DNA of 52,679 bases from an uncultured Bacteroidales bacterium (GCA_937901225.1 CALCGX010000057.1:1-52679), one strand, 5' to 3'; shown: positions 16,296-24,352, counted from the stretch's first letter. Translations and numbers: made by a program. Notes: generated by a model not told the origin, from the sequence alone.

Positions 16296-17189
16296 TTATT
16301 GATAATTTAAACCTAAAGGATTATACCACTTATCGTGACAATATATCCACAATTGTCCATTGACAATCTCTTTTCTGACTTGAGACGATGATGCGGAAGG
16401 CACATCAAGTAATGCGGTGGGTTGGGCGGTGTTGATGGTAAGGGCATCGAGGGCGAAGTATAGCGGGGTGTTGGAACCAAAATCACCCGTATCCGTAGTC
16501 GTCATACGGAAACTTAAACCCGATGTTTTACCCAAAGCTGTCAAAGGCACTTTTACCCAACCATTATTCTTTTTACCATCTACAGCAAGGTAGTAGGTGA
16601 GGGATTGCGTCTCTTCCAAACTAACATTTAATGCACTGATAATCAAAGCAAGCGTATCATTCTCAGCAAATGGACGTGCGTTGAAGACATTGCCGTGAAC
16701 GATGGCCTCCATGGTGTTGCTATTTTGGCAAACATACACATACTCGGGATAACACTCTTGGTCGAACAGGATGATGTTGGAAGAGAAACCTTGCGACTCT
16801 GTCACCCATTCGGAGTAGTAGCCTATAATATAAGGTGTGGCTACTCCAGCCAAGCCGCCATTGGCTACACAACCAAAGACATTGGCCGTATCTTGTGATA
16901 CTTTGGATAGCGTAAACCCCTCCCAACTCATACCGCCATACGACATCATACTTGGCATATGCGAGAGCATGAAGCGTGCATCGTTGGTATAGATGAACTG
17001 ACAAAAACCGCTATCGTTGTATGTACTGTCCCATACGTCGGTGCAATCATAATAGCCATCGCCATACGATGTGCTATAGGTGACAGGATTAGCAAGTAAG
17101 TCTGTAGCCGTAGTCAAATCCATTGTAATCACTTCTGCCGAAGCAATAAGCGAATATGCAACCAATATGAATAAGAATAATCGTTTCAT
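16296..17189 (-). CDS. DUF4465 domain secreted protein
   Basis: About 297 residues with a signal peptide (MKRLFLFILVAYSLIASAE). The core motifs SYGGMSWEGFTLSKV, TYYLAVDGKKNNGWVKVPLTALG and SGLSFRMTTTDTGDFGSNTPLYFALD resemble the DUF4465 family, a jelly-roll-like secreted domain common in Bacteroidetes, often near SusCD systems or carrying T9SS tails. This one ends in WYNPLGLNYQ without a recognisable sorting domain. The ATG at 17187-17189 is preferred to the upstream GTG. It starts 12 bases after the transporter stop. Binding of a surface ligand is possible but unproven. Confidence 0.78.
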   Translation of the reverse strand: MKRLFLFILVAYSLIASAEVITMDLTTATDLLANPVTYSTSYGDGYYDCTDVWDSTYNDSGFCQFIYTNDARFMLSHMPSMMSYGGMSWEGFTLSKVSQDTANVFGCVANGGLAGVATPYIIGYYSEWVTESQGFSSNIILFDQECYPEYVYVCQNSNTMEAIVHGNVFNARPFAENDTLALIISALNVSLEETQSLTYYLAVDGKKNNGWVKVPLTALGKTSGLSFRMTTTDTGDFGSNTPLYFALDALTINTAQPTALLDVPSASSSQVRKEIVNGQLWIYCHDKWYNPLGLNYQ

Positions 17190-17201
17190 TATCACTATAT
17201 A

Positions 17202-18863
17202 TTATAGGAATAGCAGTATCATCAATTGTCCTGTCAGTACACGGAGGAACATGGTCAATGGATAGACCGTGGAGTAAGCCACCGCAGCGCGGTCGTTGGC
17301 AGATGAAACGGTAGTGGCATATGCCAAAGCAGGTGGGTCGGTAGTGCTACCAGCAATCAAGCCCATGAGGGTGAAATAGTCGAGTTTGAGCCATAAGCGA
17401 GCAATCGTACCGACAATCAACAATGGTAATAGGGTGATAATCACACCATAACCAATCCACATATATCCACCATCCAGCAAGGTAGGGATGAAGGTTTTGC
17501 CTGCGCCAAAACCAACCGCAGCCAAGAACATGGCAATACCAATCTCGCGGATCATGAGGTTGGCACTGCTGGTAGTATAAGTGATGATGTGCAGTTTTGG
17601 TCCGAAGCAACTCATGAGAATCGCTATGATGAGCGAGCCACCAGCAATACCGAGTTTGAATGGTTGTGCAAGGCCAGGCAACATGATTGGCACTACTCCA
17701 GCAAGTACGCCCAAGGCAATACCCAAGAAGATAGAAGCTAGATTGGGGACGTCCAGTCGCTTGGTGGAGTTACCAAAGAGTTGCTCTACCTTGTCCACAG
17801 CACGTTCTTCGCCCACGACTGTGATACGGTCGCCCAATTGCAGATAGAGGTCGCGCGTAGCTAGCAGTTCGACGCCCGCACGGCGAATGCGCGTGATGGA
17901 TACATGGTAGGTCGCGCGGACGTTGAGGTCGCCAATGCGCTTGCCGTTTAGTTCGTTTTTGGTGACCACAATATGGCGCGAAACCAAGTGTGCATGGGCT
18001 TTATGGTCGGTTGGTAATGAAGTTTCCATACCTAACAGCAGTACGGATTTTTCGTTTTCCTTGTCCACTACCACACGAATGCGATCGCCTACATGCAGGA
18101 CAGTTTCCACATCTGGCAACTCGTCCTCACCATCAGGGCGAACAAGTCGTGATACGATGAGATTCATGTGTACGAGTTGGCTCAAGTCGCGGATATGCGC
18201 ACCCTCCACTTGTGGATTGGTGAGCAGGACGTCCATATACTGAACTTCTTTTTGCACTTCGCTTTCAGCCGCTACGCGCGCTTCTTCCTTATCCAATTTG
18301 ATTCGGAAGAACCATCGCATTGCCAATATCACCGTGATAATACCTACCACACCCAAAGGGTATGCCATGGCATATCCGCTGGCGATGTTCGGGTTGGCAT
18401 TGCCCGTGATGTCAGCAAAAGCTTGTTGCGCCGCACCCAAGCCAGGCGTGTTGGTTACGGCACCAAAAAGTACGCCCGTCATGGTAGCAATATCCACGCC
18501 TGAGAGTAGCGAAATGACATAGGCAGTGACACAGCCGAGCAGGACGATGGACAAGGCTAGCATATTGAGCTTGACACCACCTTTTCCGAAGGACGAAAAG
18601 AAACTTGGACCAACCTGTAAACCAATGGAATAGACGAATAATATCAGTCCGAAATCCTTGGCAAATGTTTCGACCATCGGGTCGAGATGCATGCCAAAAT
18701 GCGACATGGCAATCGCACAGAAGAGTATCCATGTAATGCCCAATGTGATACCCTTGAATTTGAGGTGGTGGCTCAACGAAATACCACCAGCAATTGCCAA
18801 TGTAAGAATGAAAATGGAGTGAGGTACTCCTGTACCAAAAAACAAACTATTTAACCAATCCAT
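17202..18863 (-). CDS. AspT/YidE/YbjL-family putative transporter with paired RCK domains
   Basis: A 553-residue inner-membrane protein: an N-terminal set of about five hydrophobic helices (residues 10-190, with GLQVGPSFFSSFGKGG and GAVTNTPGLGAAQQA), two TrkA-C/RCK-like cytosolic domains (about 205-370; VLLTNPQVEGAHIRDLSQLVH and HIVVTKNELNGKRIGDLNVRA), then a second membrane half (FGPKLHIITYTTSSANLMIREIG, GSTTDPPALAYAT). The duplicated halves around RCK domains define the aspartate:alanine antiporter family; the substrate is unknown for most members. It has its own promoter at 18911-18942 and leads the operon with DUF4465, DUF4832-like and a T9SS cargo, so it may move a product connected with those secreted proteins (inference). 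Confidence 0.9.
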   Translation of the reverse strand: MDWLNSLFFGTGVPHSIFILTLAIAGGISLSHHLKFKGITLGITWILFCAIAMSHFGMHLDPMVETFAKDFGLILFVYSIGLQVGPSFFSSFGKGGVKLNMLALSIVLLGCVTAYVISLLSGVDIATMTGVLFGAVTNTPGLGAAQQAFADITGNANPNIASGYAMAYPLGVVGIITVILAMRWFFRIKLDKEEARVAAESEVQKEVQYMDVLLTNPQVEGAHIRDLSQLVHMNLIVSRLVRPDGEDELPDVETVLHVGDRIRVVVDKENEKSVLLLGMETSLPTDHKAHAHLVSRHIVVTKNELNGKRIGDLNVRATYHVSITRIRRAGVELLATRDLYLQLGDRITVVGEERAVDKVEQLFGNSTKRLDVPNLASIFLGIALGVLAGVVPIMLPGLAQPFKLGIAGGSLIIAILMSCFGPKLHIITYTTSSANLMIREIGIAMFLAAVGFGAGKTFIPTLLDGGYMWIGYGVIITLLPLLIVGTIARLWLKLDYFTLMGLIAGSTTDPPALAYATTVSSANDRAAVAYSTVYPLTMFLRVLTGQLMILLFL

Positions 18864-18910
18864 GAATGATATAATCTATGCCAAGTGCGCACACTTCGCC
18901 AATTTGGGTG

Positions 18911-18942
18911 CAAAGGTAATAAATAATCGTGACTTAAGCAAG
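18911..18942 (-). promoter_or_regulatory. Promoter of the AspT-like transporter operon
   Basis: Minus-strand CTTG (18939-18942, one mismatch to TTTG), 20 bases, TACCTTTG (18911-18918), 48 bases upstream of the ATG. Confidence 0.68.
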
Positions 18943-19029
18943 TGGGAAATGGAATCTGCAATATTGAGATTACAGCTTGTAGAGAAGCGGTGGTGTGCGC
19001 TTGTTCCTTCGATAAAGATAGGGTAATCA

Positions 19030-19095
19030 TACGTTTATCTTACGTATATGTTACGTATATCCTACGTATATCCTACGTATATGGTACGTAATTGA
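19030..19095. repeat. 11-bp tandem repeat array with TACGTA cores
   Basis: Six consecutive 11-base units starting at 19030, 19041, 19052, 19063, 19074 and 19085. The consensus is TACGTATATCC; five of the six begin with the palindrome TACGTA. The units lie about one DNA helical turn apart, between divergent promoters in a 425-base spacer. This could be a protein-binding array, but no function is established. Confidence 0.8.
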
Positions 19096-19125
19096 CAGCG
19101 GAAAGATAAGGGATTGATAGGTAGT

Positions 19126-19153
19126 AATTATGAATTTTGAATTAAGAATTATA
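19126..19153. repeat. 7-bp tandem repeat (AATTNNG type)
   Basis: Four 7-base units (AATTATG, AATTTTG, AATTAAG, AATTATA) in the spacer before the mlaE promoter. The same four units, in another order and with one repeated, form the end of lpxH at 41182-41216. Confidence 0.8.
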
Positions 19154-19205
19154 GGAGAGAAAAAATGTTAAATATTTGAAATTTATGCACAAAAAAACAT
19201 CGTGA

Positions 19206-19237
19206 TTTGCATATGTAAAAAAAAAAGCGTACCTTTG
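19206..19237 (+). promoter_or_regulatory. Promoter of the mlaE-mlaF envelope operon
   Basis: TTTG (19206-19209), 20 bases, TACCTTTG (19230-19237). The mlaE ATG is 51 bases downstream. It is the only clear promoter seen ahead of the eleven plus-strand genes up to 30077. Confidence 0.75.
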
Positions 19238-19288
19238 CACGATTTATACTTTGTATAAAGTGCACAACAAAAAAAGAGAAAAAGAAAG

Positions 19289-20032
19289 ATGTTGAAGTTT
19301 TTTTATCATATTGGCGAATACTGCCTTCTGATGGGTAAGGTGTTTCGCATGCCCGACAAAGGGCGTATGTTTTGGCGTCAGATGAGTAAGGAGATGGGTA
19401 AGCAAGGATTGGAGTCGATACTGATCACGCTGATTGTGAGCGTGTTTATGGGTGCGATCATGACCTTGCAGACAAAGTTGAATACGGAGAATCCGCTATT
19501 GCCAGCGTATTCGACGGGTTTGGTGACGCGTGACTGTATCTTGCTGGAGTTTTCGAGTACGATCTTGTGTTTGTTGCTCGCGGGTAAGGTGGGCAGTAAC
19601 ATGGCTTCGGAGATCGGTACGATGCGTATCACGGAGCAGATTGATGCGATGGAGATCATGGGTGTGAACTCGGCTAACTACCTGATATTGCCTAAGATAG
19701 TGGCGTTTATGGTGATGATGCCATTGTTGGTGACATTGTCTATGTTCACGGGTTTGCTGGGCGGTTATGGCATTAGTGCGATTACGAATGTGTTGCCTGT
19801 GTCGGAGTATCTGTTGGGTATTCAGTATGCGTTTATACCGTTCTATGTGTGGTATTCGTTTATCAAGACGGTGGTGTTTGCGTTTATCATAGCGAGCATG
19901 GCGTCGTATTACGGGTATTACGCGAGAGGCGGTGCGCTGGAGGTAGGTAAAGCGAGCACGAAGGCGGTGGTGAATAGTAGTATTGTGGTGCTGCTGATGG
20001 ATGTGGTGCTGACGAATTTGATGCTTAATTAG
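19289..20032 (+). CDS. mlaE: MlaE-family ABC transporter permease
   Basis: A 247-residue inner-membrane permease of the Mla phospholipid transport system, which keeps phospholipids out of the outer leaflet. It shows the family landmarks: about five hydrophobic segments, GAIMTLQTKLNTE near residue 50, and the LLAGKVGSNMASEIGTMRITEQIDAMEIMGVN block that contacts the ATPase. The C-terminus is a short hydrophobic segment (IVVLLMDVVLTNLMLN). mlaF follows after 24 bases that contain two TTTAGNG heptads. No MCE-domain mlaD gene is adjacent. Confidence 0.93.
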   Translation: MLKFFYHIGEYCLLMGKVFRMPDKGRMFWRQMSKEMGKQGLESILITLIVSVFMGAIMTLQTKLNTENPLLPAYSTGLVTRDCILLEFSSTILCLLLAGKVGSNMASEIGTMRITEQIDAMEIMGVNSANYLILPKIVAFMVMMPLLVTLSMFTGLLGGYGISAITNVLPVSEYLLGIQYAFIPFYVWYSFIKTVVFAFIIASMASYYGYYARGGALEVGKASTKAVVNSSIVVLLMDVVLTNLMLN

Positions 20033-20046
20033 TTTAGTGTTTAGAG
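20033..20046 (+). repeat. 7-bp repeat (TTTAGNG type) between mlaE and mlaF
   Basis: Two units, TTTAGTG and TTTAGAG, start directly after the mlaE TAG stop and end ten bases before the mlaF ATG. They belong to the family seen at 20829-20867, 21172-21185 and 23576-23603. Confidence 0.7.
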
Positions 20047-20056
20047 GCGAGAGATT

Positions 20057-20833
20057 ATGATACAGGTAAAGGATGTAGTGAAGAGTTTTGATGGGAATGT
20101 GGTGCTGAACCATGTTTCTGCGAACTTTGAGGATGGTAAGGTAAATATGATCATTGGTCAGTCGGGATCAGGAAAAACTGTTTTGATGAAATCGATGATT
20201 GGTTTGCACCAAATAGATGGCGGAGAGATCGTGTTTGATACTCGCGCTGGGCAACAGAACTTGGCGGGGATGACGGAAAAAGAGGTAAGGATGTTGCACA
20301 GGGAAGTAGGAATGCTGTTTCAAGGTGCGGCATTGTTTGACAGCATGACCGTGCAGGAGAATGTGATGTATCCGCTGGAGATGTTCTCGGACATGACGGA
20401 TGAGGAGAAGGTGGAAAGAGCACGTTTCTGTTTGGAGCGTGTGAATATGCCAGAGCGAGCATTTGGTCTGATGCCAAGCGAGATTAGTGGCGGTATGCAA
20501 AAGCGCGTGGCGATTGCGAGAGCGATAGCATTGAATCCGAAGTATTTGTTCTGCGACGAACCGAACTCGGGATTGGACCCAAGGACAAGTTTGGTGATAG
20601 ACCAATTGATACAAGATATTACGCGAGAGTATAATATTTGTACGATTGTGAATAGTCACGATATGAACTCGATTATGGAGATTGGCGATAATATCGTATT
20701 CTTGCGCAATGGTGTGAAAGAGTGGCAGGGAAGTAGGCATGAGATATTTGAGGCAGATAATGAGGCGCTGAATGATTTTGTGTTTGCGAGTGAGTTGTTT
20801 AAGAAGGTAAAGAGCGCTGCTCGCTCCGTTTAG
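20057..20833 (+). CDS. mlaF: MlaF-like ABC transporter ATP-binding protein
   Basis: A 258-residue ATPase paired with MlaE. Walker A is GQSGSGKT (residues about 35-42), the ABC signature is SGGMQKRVAIARAI, and Walker B is YLFCDEPNSGLDP; SHD contains the switch histidine. The family-typical LLFQGAALFDSMTVQENV Q-loop region is present. The stop TAG is part of a TTTAGAG heptad, and the last codons (RSV) run into repeat-like sequence, so the extreme C-terminus may be repeat-derived. Cytosolic face of the inner membrane. Confidence 0.92.
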   Translation: MIQVKDVVKSFDGNVVLNHVSANFEDGKVNMIIGQSGSGKTVLMKSMIGLHQIDGGEIVFDTRAGQQNLAGMTEKEVRMLHREVGMLFQGAALFDSMTVQENVMYPLEMFSDMTDEEKVERARFCLERVNMPERAFGLMPSEISGGMQKRVAIARAIALNPKYLFCDEPNSGLDPRTSLVIDQLIQDITREYNICTIVNSHDMNSIMEIGDNIVFLRNGVKEWQGSRHEIFEADNEALNDFVFASELFKKVKSAARSV

Positions 20834-20867
20834 AGGACGCCCTTTGGGCTACAGTTTAGCGTTTAGA
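20829..20867 (+). repeat. TTTAGNG heptads flanking a GCCCTTTGGGC palindrome
   Basis: TTTAGAG at 20829-20835 contains the mlaF stop; an 11-base palindrome GCCCTTTGGGC occupies 20839-20849; TTTAGCG and TTTAGAG follow at 20854-20867, and the next gene starts at 20878. The same 11-base palindrome occurs after lpxH at 41229-41239. Confidence 0.72.
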
Positions 20868-20877
20868 GGCAAGAGAA

Positions 20878-21171
20878 ATGAAACGACTATTATTGATATT
20901 GGCAATTGGTAGTGCATTGTGCGTTTGGGCGCAGCAGAAGCCAGCGCGAGTACCTGCGTATCAGGGCGTGATTGAGCGGGTTCAGCCCAATGGTGATACG
21001 GTGTATGTGCGATTGCATGGCGACGAGAGAAGGCATTGGATGACACTGGAGGATGGCAAGACGTTGGTAAAAGAAAATAAAAAAGGATATATCTGCTACG
21101 CGAAGAAGAAAAAAAATGGACAAATCGTAGCGACTTGTAAGAAGGTGAAACAATCGCAAAAGCGATTGTAG
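20878..21171 (+). CDS. Small secreted protein resembling the N-terminal domain of the adjacent M6 protease
   Basis: A 97-residue protein with a signal peptide (MKRLLLILAIGSALCVWAQQ). The mature part, GVIERVQPNGDTVYVRLHGDERRHWMT followed by a short Lys-rich tail, aligns by eye with residues about 24-60 of the next gene (GEIVKTQPDG, HGDEHFHWMT). In M6 proteases this region precedes the catalytic domain and is probably part of the propeptide. Here it stands alone, 33 bases upstream of the protease. A free inhibitor, folding helper or recently split prodomain are all possible; none is shown. The C-terminal codons come from a CAATCGC/GCGATTG palindrome. Confidence 0.75.
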   Translation: MKRLLLILAIGSALCVWAQQKPARVPAYQGVIERVQPNGDTVYVRLHGDERRHWMTLEDGKTLVKENKKGYICYAKKKKNGQIVATCKKVKQSQKRL

Positions 21172-21185
21172 TTTAGGGTTTAGAG
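21151..21185 (+). repeat. Palindrome plus TTTAGNG heptads
   Basis: CAATCGC (21151-21157), four A, GCGATTG (21162-21168) form a small hairpin at the end of the 97-aa gene. TTTAGGG and TTTAGAG follow at 21172-21185, 19 bases before the protease start. The hairpin could stall polymerase or protect RNA ends, but it has no T run. Confidence 0.65.
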
Positions 21186-21204
21186 ATTAAAGAAAAAGAT
21201 AAAT

Positions 21205-22821
21205 ATGAAAAAAATTGGATTAATCGCAGTATTAAGTGTGATGGTATGCTCTGCTTGGGCAGTACCTGCACGCAGAGGAGAAATCGTAAAAACACAACCT
21301 GATGGTACTCAGATTGTTGTGTATCAACATGGTGATGAACATTTTCATTGGATGACCAACGAGAAGGGCGAATGGCTGAAGATGGATGTTGACGGCTTCT
21401 ACCGCGTGACAGAGGCATTGAGTGCAGAGCAAATAGAGGCAAAGCGAATGGCTGCACCTAGTCGCGCAGCACAAGCTGCGACACCGCTGAACATTGCTCC
21501 TCGCGGACTAGTGATATTGGTGAACTTTACTGATGTGGCGTTTGAAACGGACAAGGCAGAGATGGATAGCATGCTGACAGGCAAAAACTATACGAGAGAT
21601 TATTCGTATTTCTACAGAGGCAAAAAGCAGTCTATCACATCAAAAGGATCAGCTTGGCAGTATTTCTACGATTCATCGAATGGGCATTATGATCCACAGT
21701 TTGACGTCATAGGTCCTGTAACGGTGAGCAAGAATATGGCATACTACGGCAAGAACGTAAGTGACTTTGATGCTGCCCCATGGACAATGGTGAAAGAGGC
21801 ATGTCAATTGGTGGACGATAGTGTGGACTTCAAACAGTACGACAATAATAATGATGGATACGTAGATTTCGTGTATGTAATCTACGCTGGCTATGGCGAA
21901 GCTGATGGTGGAGATAAAAATACCATCTGGCCTCATTCGTATTGGCTGTTAGAAGCTGGCATCACCTGTAAATTGGATGGTAAGTATGTCGATTTATACG
22001 CATGTGGCAACGAAATGGACTCTCGCACCAATTATCACACAGGTATTGGCACCTTCTGCCATGAATTTAGCCATGTATTAGGACTGCCAGACTTGTACGA
22101 AACTACAGGATATGGCACCCACAAAACTATCGGTGCGTGGTCCATCTTGGATTATGGTCCGTACAACAATGACGGCAACACACCCCCAGCATATTCAGCA
22201 TACGAACAGTTTTTTATGGGATGGCTGATGCCAAGATTAATCGTAGATGCAGAGAATGTGGAATTGGAAGAGTTGCAGGAGAGCAATAGTGCCTTGCTGA
22301 TTTCGAGTTCGGACCAACACAACTTGATTGGTAACGATCCTAAGCCAACGACCTTCTATCTGTTGGAGAATCGCCAACAAGTAGGTTGGGATGAGTATCT
22401 GCCTGGACATGGACTGATGCTTACTAAGGTGCAGTATGATTATAACAAATGGACAAATAATACCGTGAACAACTCATCCAATCGTATGGGTGTGGATTTG
22501 ATAGAGGCAGATGGAAAGAAGCCAAGTAGCAGTAGTAATGGATATACCGGCAAAGCAGGCGACCTATTTCCTGCAGGTGCGACGGAATATCTAGGAATCA
22601 CGAATCATAGTATCGAAGATGTGAGTGAGCAAGATGGCATAATATACTTCAAATATAGAGGTGGTATAGCGACTTCCGCAGAGCAAGTGCAAACAGAAGA
22701 AACCATTGTTGCCATTTACAATATTTTAGGGCAAAAACAAGCGGCGGTAAATATTGAATCATTGCCACGCGGGACTTACGTGGTGGTAACTACGGCAGGT
22801 AGCAAGAAAATTGTACGTTAA
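21205..22821 (+). CDS. M6-family metalloprotease with T9SS-like tail
   Basis: A 538-residue secreted protease. Signal peptide MKKIGLIAVLSVMVCSAWA, then a propeptide-like segment with HGDEHFHWMT, then a catalytic domain with the zinc motif HEFSH (residues 286-290) followed by VLGLPDLYE, the immune-inhibitor-A type HExxHxxGxxD signature. The C-terminus (VAIYNILGQKQAAVNIESLPRGTYVVVTTAGSKKIV) matches a short T9SS type A sorting domain: YNILGQ and LPRGTYVV are visible, though the YPNP start is degenerate. It is therefore probably exported by the type IX system to act on extracellular protein. The paralogous 97-aa protein precedes it; xth follows one base after its stop. Confidence 0.9.
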   Translation: MKKIGLIAVLSVMVCSAWAVPARRGEIVKTQPDGTQIVVYQHGDEHFHWMTNEKGEWLKMDVDGFYRVTEALSAEQIEAKRMAAPSRAAQAATPLNIAPRGLVILVNFTDVAFETDKAEMDSMLTGKNYTRDYSYFYRGKKQSITSKGSAWQYFYDSSNGHYDPQFDVIGPVTVSKNMAYYGKNVSDFDAAPWTMVKEACQLVDDSVDFKQYDNNNDGYVDFVYVIYAGYGEADGGDKNTIWPHSYWLLEAGITCKLDGKYVDLYACGNEMDSRTNYHTGIGTFCHEFSHVLGLPDLYETTGYGTHKTIGAWSILDYGPYNNDGNTPPAYSAYEQFFMGWLMPRLIVDAENVELEELQESNSALLISSSDQHNLIGNDPKPTTFYLLENRQQVGWDEYLPGHGLMLTKVQYDYNKWTNNTVNNSSNRMGVDLIEADGKKPSSSSNGYTGKAGDLFPAGATEYLGITNHSIEDVSEQDGIIYFKYRGGIATSAEQVQTEETIVAIYNILGQKQAAVNIESLPRGTYVVVTTAGSKKIVR

Positions 22822-22822
22822 G

Positions 22823-23587
22823 ATGAAGATTATCTCTTATAATTTGAATGGTATCCGCAGCGCAATCAGCAAAGGGCTGTTTGATTGGCTTGCGGAAGAG
22901 CAACCCGACGTGTTTTGCATACAAGAAAGCAAGGCACAGCCTGAGCAAATAGATGTGATGACCATGCAAGAATTGGGTTATCAAAGCTATATCCACTCGG
23001 CAGAGAAGAAAGGTTATTCGGGAGTGGCTATCTTCACGCGCATTCAGCCTGACCGCGTGGTTGTCGGCATGAGTAATCCCAAATACGACTGCCAAGGCCG
23101 TGTGATTCGTGCGGATTATGGCGATGTGACCGTGGTGTGTGTATATATTCCATCGGGCGAAGCGGAGGGACCAAAATACGAATACAAGATGGATTTTTTG
23201 GAAGATTTCTTGGTGTGGATTAATGAACTGCGCAAAGAAAGACCAAATATCGTGGTATGTGGGGACTATAATATTGCCCACAAACCAATTGATATCAATC
23301 ACCCTGAACGTCAAGTGGGCGTGAGTGGTTTCTTACCTGAAGAGCGTGCGTGGTTGGACAAATGGGAAGCAAGCGGTATGGTGGACACCTTCCGTATGTT
23401 TGACCAAAGCGGCGAGAGGTATAGTTGGTGGAGTTTCAGAGCGGCATCTAGAGCAAGAAATGTAGGTTGGCGAATTGATTACCATTGGGTAAGTGAGCCA
23501 TTGAAAGAGCGCGTGAATGATGCGAAAATTCTCGCGGAGGTGGTACATTCGGATCATTGTCCGGTTAGTATAGAGTTGAGTGTTTAG
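22823..23587 (+). CDS. xth: Exodeoxyribonuclease III (AP endonuclease)
   Basis: About 254 residues from the ATG at 22823, one base after the protease stop. Motifs of the EEP nuclease family: MKIISYNLNGIRSA, the catalytic Glu in CIQESKAQ, the Asp/Asn in GDYNIAHKPIDI, and the terminal SDHCPV. It repairs abasic sites and removes 3' blocks. Housekeeping DNA repair inside an otherwise envelope-related operon looks incidental. Its TAG stop lies inside a TTTAGAG heptad. Confidence 0.94.
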   Translation: MKIISYNLNGIRSAISKGLFDWLAEEQPDVFCIQESKAQPEQIDVMTMQELGYQSYIHSAEKKGYSGVAIFTRIQPDRVVVGMSNPKYDCQGRVIRADYGDVTVVCVYIPSGEAEGPKYEYKMDFLEDFLVWINELRKERPNIVVCGDYNIAHKPIDINHPERQVGVSGFLPEERAWLDKWEASGMVDTFRMFDQSGERYSWWSFRAASRARNVGWRIDYHWVSEPLKERVNDAKILAEVVHSDHCPVSIELSV

Positions 23588-23603
23588 AGTTTAGTGTTTA
23601 GAG
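23576..23603 (+). repeat. 7-bp tandem repeat (TTTAGNG type) at the xth-lptB junction
   Basis: Four units: TTGAGTG, TTTAGAG, TTTAGTG, TTTAGAG. The first two supply the last codons and the stop of xth; the last ends two bases before the lptB ATG, where a ribosome binding site would normally lie. Confidence 0.78.
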
Positions 23604-23605
23604 AG

Positions 23606-24352
23606 ATGGATAAACTGAGAACTGAACATTTGTATAAGAAGTACGGCAAGCGTACTGTGGTGAATGATGTAAGTATCTACCTTGAGCAAGGGGAGATTGT
23701 GGGTTTATTAGGACCGAATGGCGCTGGTAAGACAACGACCTTCTATATGACTACAGGACTGGTGACCGCCAATAGCGGAAAGATATTCCTCAATGATCTG
23801 GATATCACAAACATGCCGATGTACACACGCGCAAAGATGGGAATAGGTTACCTACCACAAGAGGCAAGTGTGTTCCGTAAGATGAGTGTGGAAGATAATA
23901 TCTTGTCGGTATTGGAGATGACCAACTTCACAAAAGAATATCAAAAAGAAAAGTTGGAGCAACTTATCAAGGAGTTTAACCTTGGACATGTGCGTAAGAA
24001 CTTAGGCGACCGTTTATCGGGTGGAGAACGTCGTCGGACAGAGATTGCACGTTGCTTGGCGATTGAGCCTAAGTTTGTGATGTTGGATGAGCCATTTGCG
24101 GGTGTGGATCCGATTGCCGTACAAGAGATTCAGGATGTGGTTTGGCGATTGAAGGATAAGAATATCGGCATCTTGATTACAGACCATAATGTGGATGAGA
24201 CGCTGATGATTACCGATAGAGCATATTTGTTGTTCGAGGGTAAGATTCTCTTCCACGGGACACCAGAAGAGTTGGCAGCCAACCCAGTGGTGAGAAAGAA
24301 TTACTTGGGTAGAGATTTTGAGTTGAAGAAGAAGACACGTGTTGAAAAGTAA
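23606..24352 (+). CDS. lptB: LPS export ABC transporter ATP-binding protein LptB
   Basis: A 248-residue ATPase that powers extraction of LPS from the inner membrane through LptFG. Walker A GPNGAGKTT, the LptB-typical YLPQEASVFRKMSVEDNIL block, ABC signature LSGGERRRTEIARCLA, Walker B FVMLDEPFAGVDP and switch histidine ITDHNVDET. I start at the ATG 23606, right after the heptads; the frame also has a GTG 12 bases earlier. Its 3' end overlaps the kelch gene by 14 bases. It sits at the head of a set of LPS and surface-glycan genes. Confidence 0.94.
   Translation: MDKLRTEHLYKKYGKRTVVNDVSIYLEQGEIVGLLGPNGAGKTTTFYMTTGLVTANSGKIFLNDLDITNMPMYTRAKMGIGYLPQEASVFRKMSVEDNILSVLEMTNFTKEYQKEKLEQLIKEFNLGHVRKNLGDRLSGGERRRTEIARCLAIEPKFVMLDEPFAGVDPIAVQEIQDVVWRLKDKNIGILITDHNVDETLMITDRAYLLFEGKILFHGTPEELAANPVVRKNYLGRDFELKKKTRVEK

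Noticed and set aside
19496..20113. A 205-codon minus-strand frame opposite mlaE
   Set aside because: It is very His/Arg/Gln-rich with no motif, as expected of an antisense shadow; mlaE on the other strand has clear family motifs.
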